Shown here: in pieces, positions 17,263-25,485 of the stretch
How positions within the stretch are numbered: the stretch's first letter is position 1
How the letters are laid out: each line of letters opens with the position of its first letter
Made by a program: the position numbers and the translations under genes
From: an uncultured Corynebacterium sp.
GTDB lineage: Bacteria; Actinomycetota; Actinomycetes; Mycobacteriales; Mycobacteriaceae
DNA length: 64,000 bases
Reading direction: 5' to 3'
Assembly: GCA_946223355.1 (NCBI GenBank)
Contig: CAMIPB010000008.1
Span: 1 to 64,000 of the forward strand
Notes under the pieces: model-generated
Databases searched by the model: none
Told to the model about the DNA's origin: nothing
Seen by the model: only the letters and a program-made list of their open reading frames with translations

Positions 17263-18513
17263 GTGAATATGGCCACGTCCCAGACACTCCCTCATGAAGA
17301 ACATAACGCGAGCAGATTCGTCTTTTCTAATGGTTTGTTAAACCTCGCGGATCAAATTGTCGCAGCTAAGACAGTCTTGCCGTGGATTTTCCAGTCTGCT
17401 GGCGTCCCGGCATTTTTTACCGGCTGGCTCGTCCCCTTGCGTGAATCCGGTTCGATGCTCCCGCAGGCAGCCCTTACCCCCTGGGTCACCACACAAGCTT
17501 CCCGCAAGCGGATTTGGCTTATCGGCTCTTACGGCCAGGCCGCGGCAGCCTCGGGGATCGGAGCAGCCACTCTAGTTTTAGACGGCACTGCCCTGGGCGT
17601 CGTTGTGCTGGCACTACTGGCTGTACTCTCCATCTTCCGCGCACTGAGCTCCATCGCCTCCAAAGACGTACAAGGTCGCACAATCTCTAAAGGCAACCGC
17701 GGCTTAGTGTCCGGGCGCGCTACATCGTTCGGCGGAATCCTCACCCTCGCAGTTGGTATCGGCCTTTTGCTTATCGACGTCCCCCTGCCCCGTAGCATTC
17801 TCGCAGCCCTCGTCTTCTTCGGCGCATTCGCTTGGCTGGCAAGTGCATGGTCATTCCACGGAATTAAAGAACCAGAATCAACCGTAGAACCCGCTGGTGC
17901 TAACAAGTCGTGGTGGAAGGACACGTGGGCGATGTTCAGCACGGACACGAAATTCCGCCAGTTTGTGATTGTTCGTTCCCTCTTGCTTGTCAGCGCACTG
18001 TCCACGTCGTTTATCGTTGCGTTGTCGCATGAACTTGGCCAGTCCATGGCAGGTTTAGGCTCATTTGTCATAGCTTCCGGGCTCGCCTCGCTTGTAGGCG
18101 GCCGGGTTTCTGGCGCGATGTCTGACCGCTCTTCTAAAAACGTGATGGCCGTTGGCGCGGCTGTCGCCTCACTCACGTTGTTGGGTCTGGTGGCGAGCGC
18201 AACGTGGGCGTCGCCAAGCATCAACGGCTGGGTTTTACCCGCTGGCTTCTTTCTGGTGACCTTGGCGCACACAGCGGTCCGAGTGGCACGCAAAACCTAC
18301 GTGGTGGATATGGCCGAGGGCGACAAGCGGACAAAATACGTAGGAGCGGCAAACACCATGATGGGCGTCATCTTGCTGCTGATGGGCGCGGTATCCGCGG
18401 CAATTGCTCTGCTCGGAACGAAGGCAGCACTGCTGTTTTTGGCGCTGACCGGCCTTGTAGGAGTCTGGAAAGCGTGGGGGCTGCAAGAAGTGTCCAAACA
18501 AGCATCGACGTAA
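17263..18513 (+). CDS. MFS transporter
   Basis: A 416-residue protein starting at GTG 17263 or ATG 17269. It has about 12 hydrophobic helices in two halves joined by a hydrophilic linker near 195-215 (ESTVEPAGANKSWWKDTW). The first helix region contains NLADQIVAAKTVLPW and the second half VGGRVSGAMSDRSSKN, matching the MFS loop motif G-x-x-x-D-R. The substrate cannot be read from the sequence. The divergent copper oxidase suggests but does not prove a role in metal or envelope stress. Confidence 0.75.
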   Translation: MNMATSQTLPHEEHNASRFVFSNGLLNLADQIVAAKTVLPWIFQSAGVPAFFTGWLVPLRESGSMLPQAALTPWVTTQASRKRIWLIGSYGQAAAASGIGAATLVLDGTALGVVVLALLAVLSIFRALSSIASKDVQGRTISKGNRGLVSGRATSFGGILTLAVGIGLLLIDVPLPRSILAALVFFGAFAWLASAWSFHGIKEPESTVEPAGANKSWWKDTWAMFSTDTKFRQFVIVRSLLLVSALSTSFIVALSHELGQSMAGLGSFVIASGLASLVGGRVSGAMSDRSSKNVMAVGAAVASLTLLGLVASATWASPSINGWVLPAGFFLVTLAHTAVRVARKTYVVDMAEGDKRTKYVGAANTMMGVILLLMGAVSAAIALLGTKAALLFLALTGLVGVWKAWGLQEVSKQAST

Positions 18514-18613
18514 CACAACCAGCAGCTTTGGGGATAGCCAAGCAGCATGTCCCTATGGACAGTTATGCTGGTTTGCAGTTAAAGAATTACAAATATTTAT
18601 AAGGAGCTTTTTC

Positions 18614-20083
18614 GTGGCACAGCAAACCCCGTGTGCAGTCGTCGTTCTCGCAGCAGGTGCTGGCACCCGCATGAAGTCCACAACACAAAAAACGTTGCAT
18701 GAGATTGGTGGCCGCCCATTGATTGGTCATGCATTAGACGCAGCTGGTGGTTTGAATCCTGAACACATCATTGCAGTCGTGGGCCATCAGCGTGACCAGG
18801 TCTCCCCTGCGGTTGAGCGCATCGCACAGGAGCTAGACCGCGAAGTTTTGCAGGCCGTCCAAGAAGAACAAAACGGAACCGGGCATGCCGTGCAGTGTGG
18901 ACTTGCTCCAATTCCTGAGTACAACGGCACGGTAATCGTAACTAACGGTGACGTTCCTTTGCTCACGGCTGAAACTATCCGGGGTTTGTTTGAAGCACAC
19001 ACACAAGCGTCCGCTGCAGTGACTGTGTTGTCCATGGAAATGGATGACGCAACCGGGTACGGCCGCATCGTTCGTGACGCCTCCGGCGAGGTCACTGCCA
19101 TCGTGGAACAAAAAGACGCTAACGACGAACAAAAATCTATCCGCGAGGTCAACTCCGGAGTATTCGCATTCGACGGCGCAATCCTGCGCGATGCGCTAGG
19201 CAAGCTTGATTCCAACAACGCGCAGGGCGAGCTTTACCTGACTGATGTGTTATCAATTGCACGTGAGGCTGGGCATGCAGTTCGCGCACACATCGCTGCG
19301 GACCCACGCGAGCTCGCTGGAGTCAATGACCGCGTCCAACTCGCAGAAGCTGGCCGTGAGCTCAATCGCCGCACCGTGGAAGCAGCAATGCGCGGAGGCG
19401 CATCCATCATCGACCCTGAGTCCACTTGGATCGGAGTCAACGTCACAATTGGCCAAGATGTCATCATCCACCCAGGTACTCAGCTGTGGGGTGCAACCTC
19501 AATTGCTGATCGCGCTGAGATTGGCCCGGACACCACTTTGACCAACATGCAGGTAGGTATGGGCGCCAAGGTCATTCGTACTCACGGATCGGACTCCGTC
19601 ATCGGCACCAACGCTAACGTCGGCCCATTCACTTATATTCGCCCGAACACCATCGTCGGCGAAGAAGGCAAGCTCGGCGGCTTCGTTGAGGCTAAAAACG
19701 CAAAGATTGGCCGCGGTTCCAAGGTTCCTCACCTGACCTATATCGGTGACGCAACCGTTGGAGAACATTCCAATATTGGTGCATCTTCCGTCTTCGTCAA
19801 CTACGACGGTGTGAATAAGCACCACACCACGATTGGCAGCCACGTTCGTACCGGTTCTGACACGATGTTTATCGCTCCAGTGACCGTGGGTGACGGTGCA
19901 TATTCCGGAGCAGGTACAGTTATCAAGGACGATGTTCCTCCGGGAGCACTCGCCGTCTCTGGCGGAAAGCAGCGAAACATTGAGGGTTGGGTGGTCAACA
20001 AACGCCCCGGCACTCCTGCTGCTGAAGCGGCTGAAAATGCTACCGATGTAGCCAATGATGCTGCTAACAAGACCAGCGAATAA
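18614..20083 (+). CDS. glmU: bifunctional GlmU: N-acetylglucosamine-1-P uridyltransferase / glucosamine-1-P acetyltransferase
   Basis: A 489-residue cytosolic enzyme making UDP-GlcNAc for peptidoglycan. The N-terminal nucleotidyltransferase carries LAAGAGTRMKSTTQKTLHEI and EEQNGTGHAVQ. A left-handed beta-helix of hexapeptide repeats runs from about 255 to 450 (IIDPESTWIGVNVTIGQDVI, TYIGDATVGEHSNIGA), with the acetyltransferase motif NYDGVNKHHTTIGSHVRTGS. A hydrophilic tail rich in Ala, Asn and Asp (about 465-489) follows, common in actinobacteria. Start at GTG 18614 with AAGGAG upstream. prs follows after 33 bases, so the two genes linking nucleotide-sugar and PRPP synthesis form an operon. 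Confidence 0.96.
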   Translation: MAQQTPCAVVVLAAGAGTRMKSTTQKTLHEIGGRPLIGHALDAAGGLNPEHIIAVVGHQRDQVSPAVERIAQELDREVLQAVQEEQNGTGHAVQCGLAPIPEYNGTVIVTNGDVPLLTAETIRGLFEAHTQASAAVTVLSMEMDDATGYGRIVRDASGEVTAIVEQKDANDEQKSIREVNSGVFAFDGAILRDALGKLDSNNAQGELYLTDVLSIAREAGHAVRAHIAADPRELAGVNDRVQLAEAGRELNRRTVEAAMRGGASIIDPESTWIGVNVTIGQDVIIHPGTQLWGATSIADRAEIGPDTTLTNMQVGMGAKVIRTHGSDSVIGTNANVGPFTYIRPNTIVGEEGKLGGFVEAKNAKIGRGSKVPHLTYIGDATVGEHSNIGASSVFVNYDGVNKHHTTIGSHVRTGSDTMFIAPVTVGDGAYSGAGTVIKDDVPPGALAVSGGKQRNIEGWVVNKRPGTPAAEAAENATDVANDAANKTSE

Positions 20084-20116
20084 CACCTATTTCGATTAAG
20101 AAGGGTCTACCGAAAT

Positions 20117-21094
20117 ATGACCGGCAAGGTTACCGAGAGCCACAAGAACATGATGCTATTTTCCGGGCGCGCCCACCCGGAACTCGCAAACGCTGTGGCT
20201 AAAGAACTGGGCACTGAACTCGTAGAAACCACCGCGCGTGACTTCGCAAACGGCGAGATTTTTATCCGCTTTGAAGAATCTGTTCGTGGCGCTGACTGCT
20301 TTGTAATGCAGTCCCACTCCCAGCCACTTAACAAATGGTTGATGGAACAGCTCATCATGATCGATGCTCTCAAGCGTGGATCCGCAAAGCGAATTACCGC
20401 AATTCTTCCTTTCTACCCATACGCGCGCCAGGACAAGAAGCACCGTGGCCGCGAGCCTATTTCCGCTCGTTTGGTTGCAGATTTGCTCCGAGCAGCCGGC
20501 GCTGACCGTATCGTGTCCGTCGACCTCCACACTGATCAGATCCAAGGGTTCTTCGATGGTCCGGTTGATCACATGCACGCTCAACCGATTCTGACGGACT
20601 ACATCAAGTCCAAGTACTCCTTGGATAACCTCACCGTTGTTTCTCCTGATGCTGGCCGGGTGAAAGTTGCTGAGAAGTGGGCTAATGACCTCGGCGACGC
20701 CCCAATGGCTTTCGTACACAAGACCCGCAGCGTTGACGTTGCGAATGAAGTAGTCGCCAACCGCGTTGTCGGTGAAGTCGAGGGAAAGGACTGCATCCTT
20801 CTCGATGACATGATTGATACCGGCGGAACCATCGCCGGTGCAGTTCGCGTCTTGAAGGAAGCCGGAGCAAAATCCGTATTGATTGCCTGCACTCATGGCG
20901 TGTTCTCCGACCCTGCTCGCGAGCGCCTATCCGGCTGCGGTGCCGAGGAAGTCATCACTACCGACACCCTCCCACAGTCCACCGAAGGTTGGTCCAACCT
21001 TACAGTCCTGTCTATCGCTCCGCTGCTTGCACGCACCATCCACGAGATCTTCGAAAATGGTTCCGTGACCACGCTGTTCGAGGGTGAAGCTTAG
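20117..21094 (+). CDS. prs: ribose-phosphate pyrophosphokinase
   Basis: A 325-residue class I PRPP synthase that transfers pyrophosphate from ATP to ribose-5-phosphate. Motifs: FSGRAHPELANAVAKELG near the N-terminus, RQDKKHRGREPISARLVADL, the cation-binding HTDQIQGFF, and the PRPP-binding loop LLDDMIDTGGTIAGAV. The start at 20117 has AAGAAGGG upstream. It lies between glmU and the alkylation-repair-like gene on the same strand. In most actinobacteria glmU-prs is followed by rplY and pth, an order that also holds here if the insertions are ignored. Confidence 0.97.
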   Translation: MTGKVTESHKNMMLFSGRAHPELANAVAKELGTELVETTARDFANGEIFIRFEESVRGADCFVMQSHSQPLNKWLMEQLIMIDALKRGSAKRITAILPFYPYARQDKKHRGREPISARLVADLLRAAGADRIVSVDLHTDQIQGFFDGPVDHMHAQPILTDYIKSKYSLDNLTVVSPDAGRVKVAEKWANDLGDAPMAFVHKTRSVDVANEVVANRVVGEVEGKDCILLDDMIDTGGTIAGAVRVLKEAGAKSVLIACTHGVFSDPARERLSGCGAEEVITTDTLPQSTEGWSNLTVLSIAPLLARTIHEIFENGSVTTLFEGEA

Positions 21095-21113
21095 GAAGCT
21101 TCCTACTTCCAGC

Positions 21114-21866
21114 ATGGCAACCGGAAACGCCGACGGTCGCACCTGTGGCGTAATCCACGAGATTCGTGACCGCCTCTATCCCCTTCGCGATTTTTCACGC
21201 GCGGAGGGGATGTCGGCATATGTGCACCACCAATTCCAGTTTCTCGGTATCGCAGCCGCTCCCCGTCGCGAAGCAGTCAAGGACGTTTTATCTCGTCGTC
21301 CACTTGACTGGGAGCTCGTGGACCACTGCTGGGAGGAAAATGAGCGCGAATTTCAATACGTAGCCGTGGATCATCTCCGCCGGATACGCTTCCCTGCTGC
21401 GGAACTGCCTGCATTAAAGACGCTTATTACTACCAAATCTTGGTGGGACACCGTTGACCACCTCGCAAAAGTGGCTGGCTCCGCCCTCCAGTACGAACCG
21501 GAAGCAGCCCGCCCTGTGCTCACAGCGTGGGCAACCGACGATAGTCTTTGGGTACGGCGGGCCAGCATCTTGTGCCAACTAGGCTTCAAAGGCACCTCTA
21601 CCCCGGCCAATCAGACTCCGACTCCCTTGGACCGGGACATGCTCACCTCCGCTATTTCCGCCAATCTGACTACCGCACCTACCTATCCGCGGTTTGAAGA
21701 GCACGCAATCGCACCGCCTGGACCGAGGTTTTTCCTCGAAAAGGCAATCGGCTGGGCGCTTCGCGACGTCGCGCACCACGACCCTACGTGGGTACGCGAG
21801 TTCGTCGAAAAGCATGAGCTTGCGCCACTATCCCGCCGCGAGGCTCTCATAAACCTCAAACCCTGA
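21114..21866 (+). CDS. DNA alkylation repair (AlkD-like HEAT repeat) protein
   Basis: About 250 residues from the ATG at 21114; an ATG at 21084 would overlap prs. The all-helical sequence with repeated Trp/Leu/Arg helices (DWELVDHCWEENEREFQYVA, SWWDTVDHLAKVAGSAL, WATDDSLWVRRASILCQLGF, FFLEKAIGWALRDVAHHDPT) matches the AlkD HEAT-like glycosylase family, which removes N3- and N7-alkyl purines. The DxxxH and WxxR-type residues of that fold are present. The N-terminus GVIHEIRDRLYPLRDFSRAEGMSAY resembles the family start. It may be co-transcribed with prs, whose stop is about 20 bases upstream. Confidence 0.78.
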   Translation: MATGNADGRTCGVIHEIRDRLYPLRDFSRAEGMSAYVHHQFQFLGIAAAPRREAVKDVLSRRPLDWELVDHCWEENEREFQYVAVDHLRRIRFPAAELPALKTLITTKSWWDTVDHLAKVAGSALQYEPEAARPVLTAWATDDSLWVRRASILCQLGFKGTSTPANQTPTPLDRDMLTSAISANLTTAPTYPRFEEHAIAPPGPRFFLEKAIGWALRDVAHHDPTWVREFVEKHELAPLSRREALINLKP

Positions 21867-22040
21867 CGCTGTCAGACCGCTAAGCTAGAGTTTTCTGCGC
21901 AGCGAAAGGATATCTGCCCCGTGTGGTTTTGTGTTCACGCCTGTGCATGGTAATTTAGTCGCTGTCTCGGCGAGGGCTGCTGAACCAACGTTCAAAAGCC
22001 GTTATCGACGCGATGTAACAAGTTAATGCTTGCTTATTCT

Positions 22041-22081
22041 AAGCCTGCGATGACTCGTCCAAGACGTCCATCGGCAGGCTT
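22041..22081 (+). promoter_or_regulatory. hairpin in the rplY leader
   Basis: AAGCCTGC (22041-22048) and GATG (22049-22052) pair with CATC (22069-22072) and GCAGGCTT (22074-22081), leaving one bulged G. A moderately T-rich stretch follows, and the rplY start is 58 bases downstream. It could be a leader attenuator or the terminator of an upstream transcript. The 273-base gap before rplY shows no other gene. Confidence 0.45.
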
Positions 22082-22139
22082 TTGTCGTCTTTGCCTAAAG
22101 CCTTCGCCACACCGATTTTTGAAACTTAGGAGAATTACC

Positions 22140-22799
22140 ATGGCTAATAAGCGCCCAGTAATCAAGGCAGAAGCACGTACCGAATTCGGCAAAGGACCAT
22201 CCCGCCGTCTGCGTCAGAACTTGATGGTTCCTGGTGTTATCTACGGTTCCAACACCGAGCCAATCCACTTCGCAGTAAGCCTGCTCGAGATTCAGGCACT
22301 CGTTCGCAATGATGGTGTCAACGCTGTTCTTGAGCTTGAGATTGATGGCGAGCAGCACCTCACCATGGTCAAGCACGTTGACCAAAACGTTCTCACCTTG
22401 GACATCGACCACGTCGATCTGCTTTCCATCGTTCGTGGCCAGAAGGCAGAGGTTGAGGTTCCATTGACAATCGTTGGCGAGCCACAGCCTGGTCTTATGG
22501 TTAACCAGGACGCTTACGAGCTTCTGGTCGAGGCAGACGTTTTGAACATTCCTTCCGAGATTGAAGTCAGCGTTGAAGGTCTCGAGGACGGCGCTGTTGT
22601 TACCGCTGCTGACCTCACCATGCCAGAAGACACCACCTTGGTGGCAGAAGCTGACACCGTCATCGTCTCCGTATCTGTTCCTCAGGTTGACGAGGATCTC
22701 GAGGCAGCTGCCGAGGCTGCTGAAGAGGGTGGCGCTGACGCTGGTGCTGACTCTGCTGAGGAGTCTTCCGAGGGCGCTTCCGAAAAGTCTGAAGACTAG
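22140..22799 (+). CDS. rplY: 50S ribosomal protein L25 / Ctc
   Basis: 219 residues from the ATG at 22140, which has TTAGGAG upstream; the longer frame from 22026 lacks a binding site. The N-terminal 95 residues are the 5S-rRNA binding L25 domain (KAEARTEFGKGPSRRLRQ, VPGVIYG). The longer TL5/Ctc beta domain follows (about 100-190), then an acidic tail rich in Glu, Ala and Ser (about 190-219). The tail and the Ctc form are usual in actinobacteria. A strong terminator follows at 22866. The usual partner pth lies 4.6 kb downstream because of the mobile DNA in between. Confidence 0.95.
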   Translation: MANKRPVIKAEARTEFGKGPSRRLRQNLMVPGVIYGSNTEPIHFAVSLLEIQALVRNDGVNAVLELEIDGEQHLTMVKHVDQNVLTLDIDHVDLLSIVRGQKAEVEVPLTIVGEPQPGLMVNQDAYELLVEADVLNIPSEIEVSVEGLEDGAVVTAADLTMPEDTTLVAEADTVIVSVSVPQVDEDLEAAAEAAEEGGADAGADSAEESSEGASEKSED

Positions 22800-22803
22800 T
22801 CTG

Positions 22804-22837
22804 TTTTAGACCGCAGCGTTATCTTTTAGACCGCAGC
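22804..22837. repeat. 14-bp direct repeat after rplY
   Basis: The sequence TTTTAGACCGCAGC occurs at 22804-22817 and again at 22824-22837, a period of 20 bases, directly after the rplY stop codon. It may be a small duplication or part of the transcript end. No function is known. Confidence 0.5.
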
Positions 22838-22865
22838 TTTGTCTGCGCATAGCCTGCATCGCTTT

Positions 22866-22898
22866 ACCCCGGGTTTGGTTTTCCAGCCCGGGGTTTTG
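22866..22898 (+). terminator. rplY terminator
   Basis: A perfect stem ACCCCGGG (22866-22873) with CCCGGGGT (22887-22894), a 13-base T-rich loop and the tail TTTTGCATTTT form a clear intrinsic terminator for rplY. Confidence 0.85.
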
Positions 22899-23008
22899 CA
22901 TTTTCTCTGTGAATGGGCAGCTTCTAGAAATTCTCCGGGTTCCACAGTGTCTCCAGTACTTCCCCAGCGGCAGCCGGTTCCATCCGAAACGGACATCCTC
23001 CTAGTACC

Positions 23009-23071
23009 ACGGTTCTTAGCCAATTCAGGCGCGAAAACCCGCCAATCAGGGTGAAATTGGCTCGCAACCGT
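23009..23071. repeat. palindromic intergenic repeat, diverged copy 3
   Basis: ACGGTT-ctta-GCCAATT (23009-23025) pairs with AATTGGC-tcgc-AACCGT (23055-23071). The loop differs from copies 1 and 2 near the window start, yet the arms and the 4+4 interior mismatch are kept. Retained pairing despite loop divergence suggests selection on the hairpin or its recent mobility. It lies just left of the IS110 element. Confidence 0.55.
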
Positions 23072-23209
23072 CTCCAGTTGCGGACGGATCGCATCCTCAC
23101 GAGCACAAGGCTGGGGCGGGGGGTAATGAGCCCGAAACCCTAAATTAGTGTCTTGGTCTGCCCATTACGTTGTTAGCAGTTCCGTTTGAGGCAACCGTTG
23201 ATTCATAGT

Positions 23210-23456
23210 CTATTCCCTGCTTCAGGGGTGGGTTATGTTTGTTCCGTTCCCTTATTCCTTTCGAGGAGATGGAACTAGTCGCTGGTTTTGGTATGGCTTA
23301 TTCCTGTCCCTGTCTGAAAATGATCCGGGGGGTGATGCCGCCAAAGGCAGTGACATACTCTCAACTGCTAATAGGAACCTGACCCACACAATCTAGTGTG
23401 AGGTCTCAAAGTAATGTGGATGCCAGCGCGAAGTATGTCCGACACCCAGCGATGAG
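23210..23456 (+). ncRNA. candidate IS110 bridge (seek) RNA region
   Basis: The DNA upstream of an IS110 transposase encodes the bridge RNA in studied relatives. Here it has no plausible ORF but several hairpins: CCCTG/CAGGG (23215-23227), GTTCC/GGAAC enclosing a 25-base loop (23241-23275), TGCC/GGCA (23336-23349) and CACAC/GTGTG (23385-23400). The stretch GCTAATAGGAAC (23367-23378) nearly repeats the right end GCTATATAGGAAC (24827-24839), as a donor-guide segment would. The exact RNA ends are unknown. Confidence 0.5.
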
Positions 23457-23495
23457 ATGGCCCAATTTTCGTTTCAATTCGCTAGGAGGTTAAAG

Positions 23496-24698
23496 ATGAC
23501 ATACGACTATGTCATCGGGATGGATGTCGGCAAATATTTCCACCATGCCTGCATCCTCGATTCAGGTGGCAATCAAGTCCTATCTAAACGCGTTAATCAG
23601 CACGAGTACTCTCTGCGGAAGCTCTTCAATTGCTACGCAACCAATGAAGCCAAAACGCTCGTCGTAGTTGACCAGCCGAACAATATCGGGCGGCTGACCG
23701 TCGCGGTCGCGCAAGATATCGGCGTAGACGTTCGCTATCTACCCGGACTAACTATGCGACAGCTATCACGTATTCATGCTGGTAGTTCCAAAACTGACGT
23801 CCGTGATGCTTACATCATCGCTTACGCTGGGAAATATCTTCCGGAATCACTACGCCAAGTCGACCGAGTAGAAGAAGCTTTCATCCAGCTAAAGGTTCTC
23901 AACGGCATCGATGAAGACCTAGCACGGTCCTATACGCGGCTAATCAACCAAATCCGTTCCGCACTGGTTGGAACATATCCCGAATTTGAACATGTGCTGC
24001 GTGGGCAGATGATTCACCGGAAATGGATCTTGCACCTGCTAGCCAAATACGGAGGACCGTCAAAGATCAAGCGCTTAGGCAAAGCCCGGGTTAATGCCTT
24101 TGCACGCAAGCATCGTGCACGTAATCCCGAACCAGTTACTCACGCAATATTTGCCGCCATTGCTGGCCAATCAGTCCAGATCGCAGGTGCGAAATACGCC
24201 GAGTTAGGTGTGGCCATGTCGACAAAAGATGCGCTGCTTAAACTTGAGCATCGCAAAGAAATAGGAGCCAAAGTCACCGAGCTCATCGACGAAATCCCGC
24301 AAACACAACTACTTCTATCCATGCCCGGGATAGGACCAAGATCCGCTGCACAAATCCTCATGACGGTTGGCGATATGTCCGATTTTCCTACCGCCGGTCA
24401 TCTGGCTTCCTATGCTGGGCTATCGCCTAAGACCAACCAATCCGGGACATCGATTATGTCCAATTCGCTCAACCGCGCCGGAAACAAGAAATTAAAGAAC
24501 GCCCTATGGCAATCGTCTTTTGCATCGATCAGATTCCACGAGCGTTCACGACAATTCTACGAACGAAAGCGAAACGAAGGCAAAAGGCATAACGCCGCAG
24601 TCGTAGCCCTAGCGCGCAGAAGGCTCAACGTCTTGTTCGCCATGATGAAAAATCGCGAGTTCTACCGCGAGCCCCAGTCGGAGGTCGCCGCCGCATAA
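23496..24698 (+). CDS. IS110-family transposase (DEDD/serine recombinase)
   Basis: About 400 residues from the ATG at 23496, with AGGAGG upstream. The N-terminal RuvC-like DEDD domain shows VIGMDVGKYFHH (first Asp), VVVDQPNNIGRL (second acidic position, Asp rather than Glu) and SSKTDVRDAYIIA (the Asp pair). The C-terminal Tnp_20 domain shows LLSMPGIGPRSAAQIL, FPTAGHLASYAGLSPKTNQS with the catalytic Ser region, and NRAGNKKLKNALWQSSF. The gene looks intact. Such enzymes form a circular intermediate and insert at RNA-specified sites. Confidence 0.92.
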   Translation: MTYDYVIGMDVGKYFHHACILDSGGNQVLSKRVNQHEYSLRKLFNCYATNEAKTLVVVDQPNNIGRLTVAVAQDIGVDVRYLPGLTMRQLSRIHAGSSKTDVRDAYIIAYAGKYLPESLRQVDRVEEAFIQLKVLNGIDEDLARSYTRLINQIRSALVGTYPEFEHVLRGQMIHRKWILHLLAKYGGPSKIKRLGKARVNAFARKHRARNPEPVTHAIFAAIAGQSVQIAGAKYAELGVAMSTKDALLKLEHRKEIGAKVTELIDEIPQTQLLLSMPGIGPRSAAQILMTVGDMSDFPTAGHLASYAGLSPKTNQSGTSIMSNSLNRAGNKKLKNALWQSSFASIRFHERSRQFYERKRNEGKRHNAAVVALARRRLNVLFAMMKNREFYREPQSEVAAA

Positions 24699-24716
24699 AC
24701 GCACCACTACCAGCAA

Positions 24717-24742
24717 AGCCGATTGGGAAATCCCAATCGGCT
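24717..24742. repeat. perfect palindrome after the transposase
   Basis: AGCCGATTGGGA (24717-24728) and TCCCAATCGGCT (24731-24742) are perfect inverted repeats separated by two bases. The transposase stop is 18 bases upstream, so it may be the transposase terminator or a structural end element of the IS. Confidence 0.6.
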
Positions 24743-24841
24743 AATACCCATGCCCGCAAAACAACACCACGGAAACAAACCAGACGCCTTGATTACCCCT
24801 TCAACCCACACCCACAAGGTTGACAAGCTATATAGGAACAC

Positions 24842-25363
24842 CCCCCGATCGAGGACCAGGGCTACCGCCAGGTCTACGGCATTAACACCGCGCAGATTTC
24901 CGAGGTGACCGGCAGGGATCTGGCGGAGGACTAAGTGCAGCTGGCCGAGGGGCAGGCCGGGGAGATCACCGCTATCCCGGTGCCCATGCTCGACCGCGGT
25001 TCGCACTTGTCCTACGCCTTCCAGTGGATTGCCTTCGACATCATGGCCCCGCTCGGCCTGGGGTACTTTATTTGGGCGGAGATGAAGGAACGTCGCCGTG
25101 TGCGCCGCGAGGAGGCCGAGCTGGCCGACGGATCGACATCCTCGCAGCAGACCGGGGACTCTCAGGACGAAGAGACAGATTCCGACACGGTGGGCGCCCT
25201 CCGCACCACTCACCCGGAAAATGACACCCAGGGTCTCGCCCATGCCCAAGCCACTCTTTCCGCATCCTCGGGTGCCCGTGCGCGCCTGTTGCACGACCGT
25301 TACGGCGACAGCCAGCCGAACCACTCCCGGAAATTCACCGATCCCCAGCGCGAGCGGTTCTAA
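24842..25363 (+). pseudogene. SURF1-family cytochrome oxidase assembly protein, 3' fragment
   Basis: The open frame begins abruptly at the IS right end and reads through an in-frame TAA at 24932-24934, then on to 25363. The HLSYAFQWIAFDIMAPLGLGYFIWAE segment is the conserved C-terminal helix of SURF1 proteins, followed by a charged cytoplasmic tail. Upstream of the stop, QVYGINTAQISEVTGRDLAED looks like the same domain, and D-stop-V is probably a mutated DYV. The 5' two thirds are missing. The high GC content differs from the surrounding genes, so it is a relic carried in with foreign DNA. Confidence 0.75.
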
Positions 25364-25485
25364 CCGCAGCCTTCTGCCCAGCGCCTTTCGGCCCACTGGC
25401 ACCCTTTCACGACGGCACGGGGCCAAATCCATCAAGCATTTTCAATAAGCTTTCAATAAGAGTTTTTCTCGGCTAAGCTGAAGGC

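Larger units (their letters stand above)
23120..24840 (+). mobile_element. IS110-family insertion sequence (ends approximate)
   Basis: The element comprises a long non-coding left region, the transposase gene (23496-24698) and a short right end. The right boundary is placed at the TATATAGGAACA motif (24829-24840), where sequence abruptly becomes high-GC SURF1 coding DNA. The left boundary is less sure and lies somewhere between 23072 and about 23170. No terminal inverted repeats or target duplications are visible, as expected for IS110-family elements, which recombine through a guide RNA. It separates rplY from its usual neighbour pth. Confidence 0.7.

Noticed and set aside
22026..22139. Longer rplY start at 22026
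   Set aside because: It would put a leader hairpin into coding sequence; the ATG at 22140 has a strong binding site and matches the usual L25 start.
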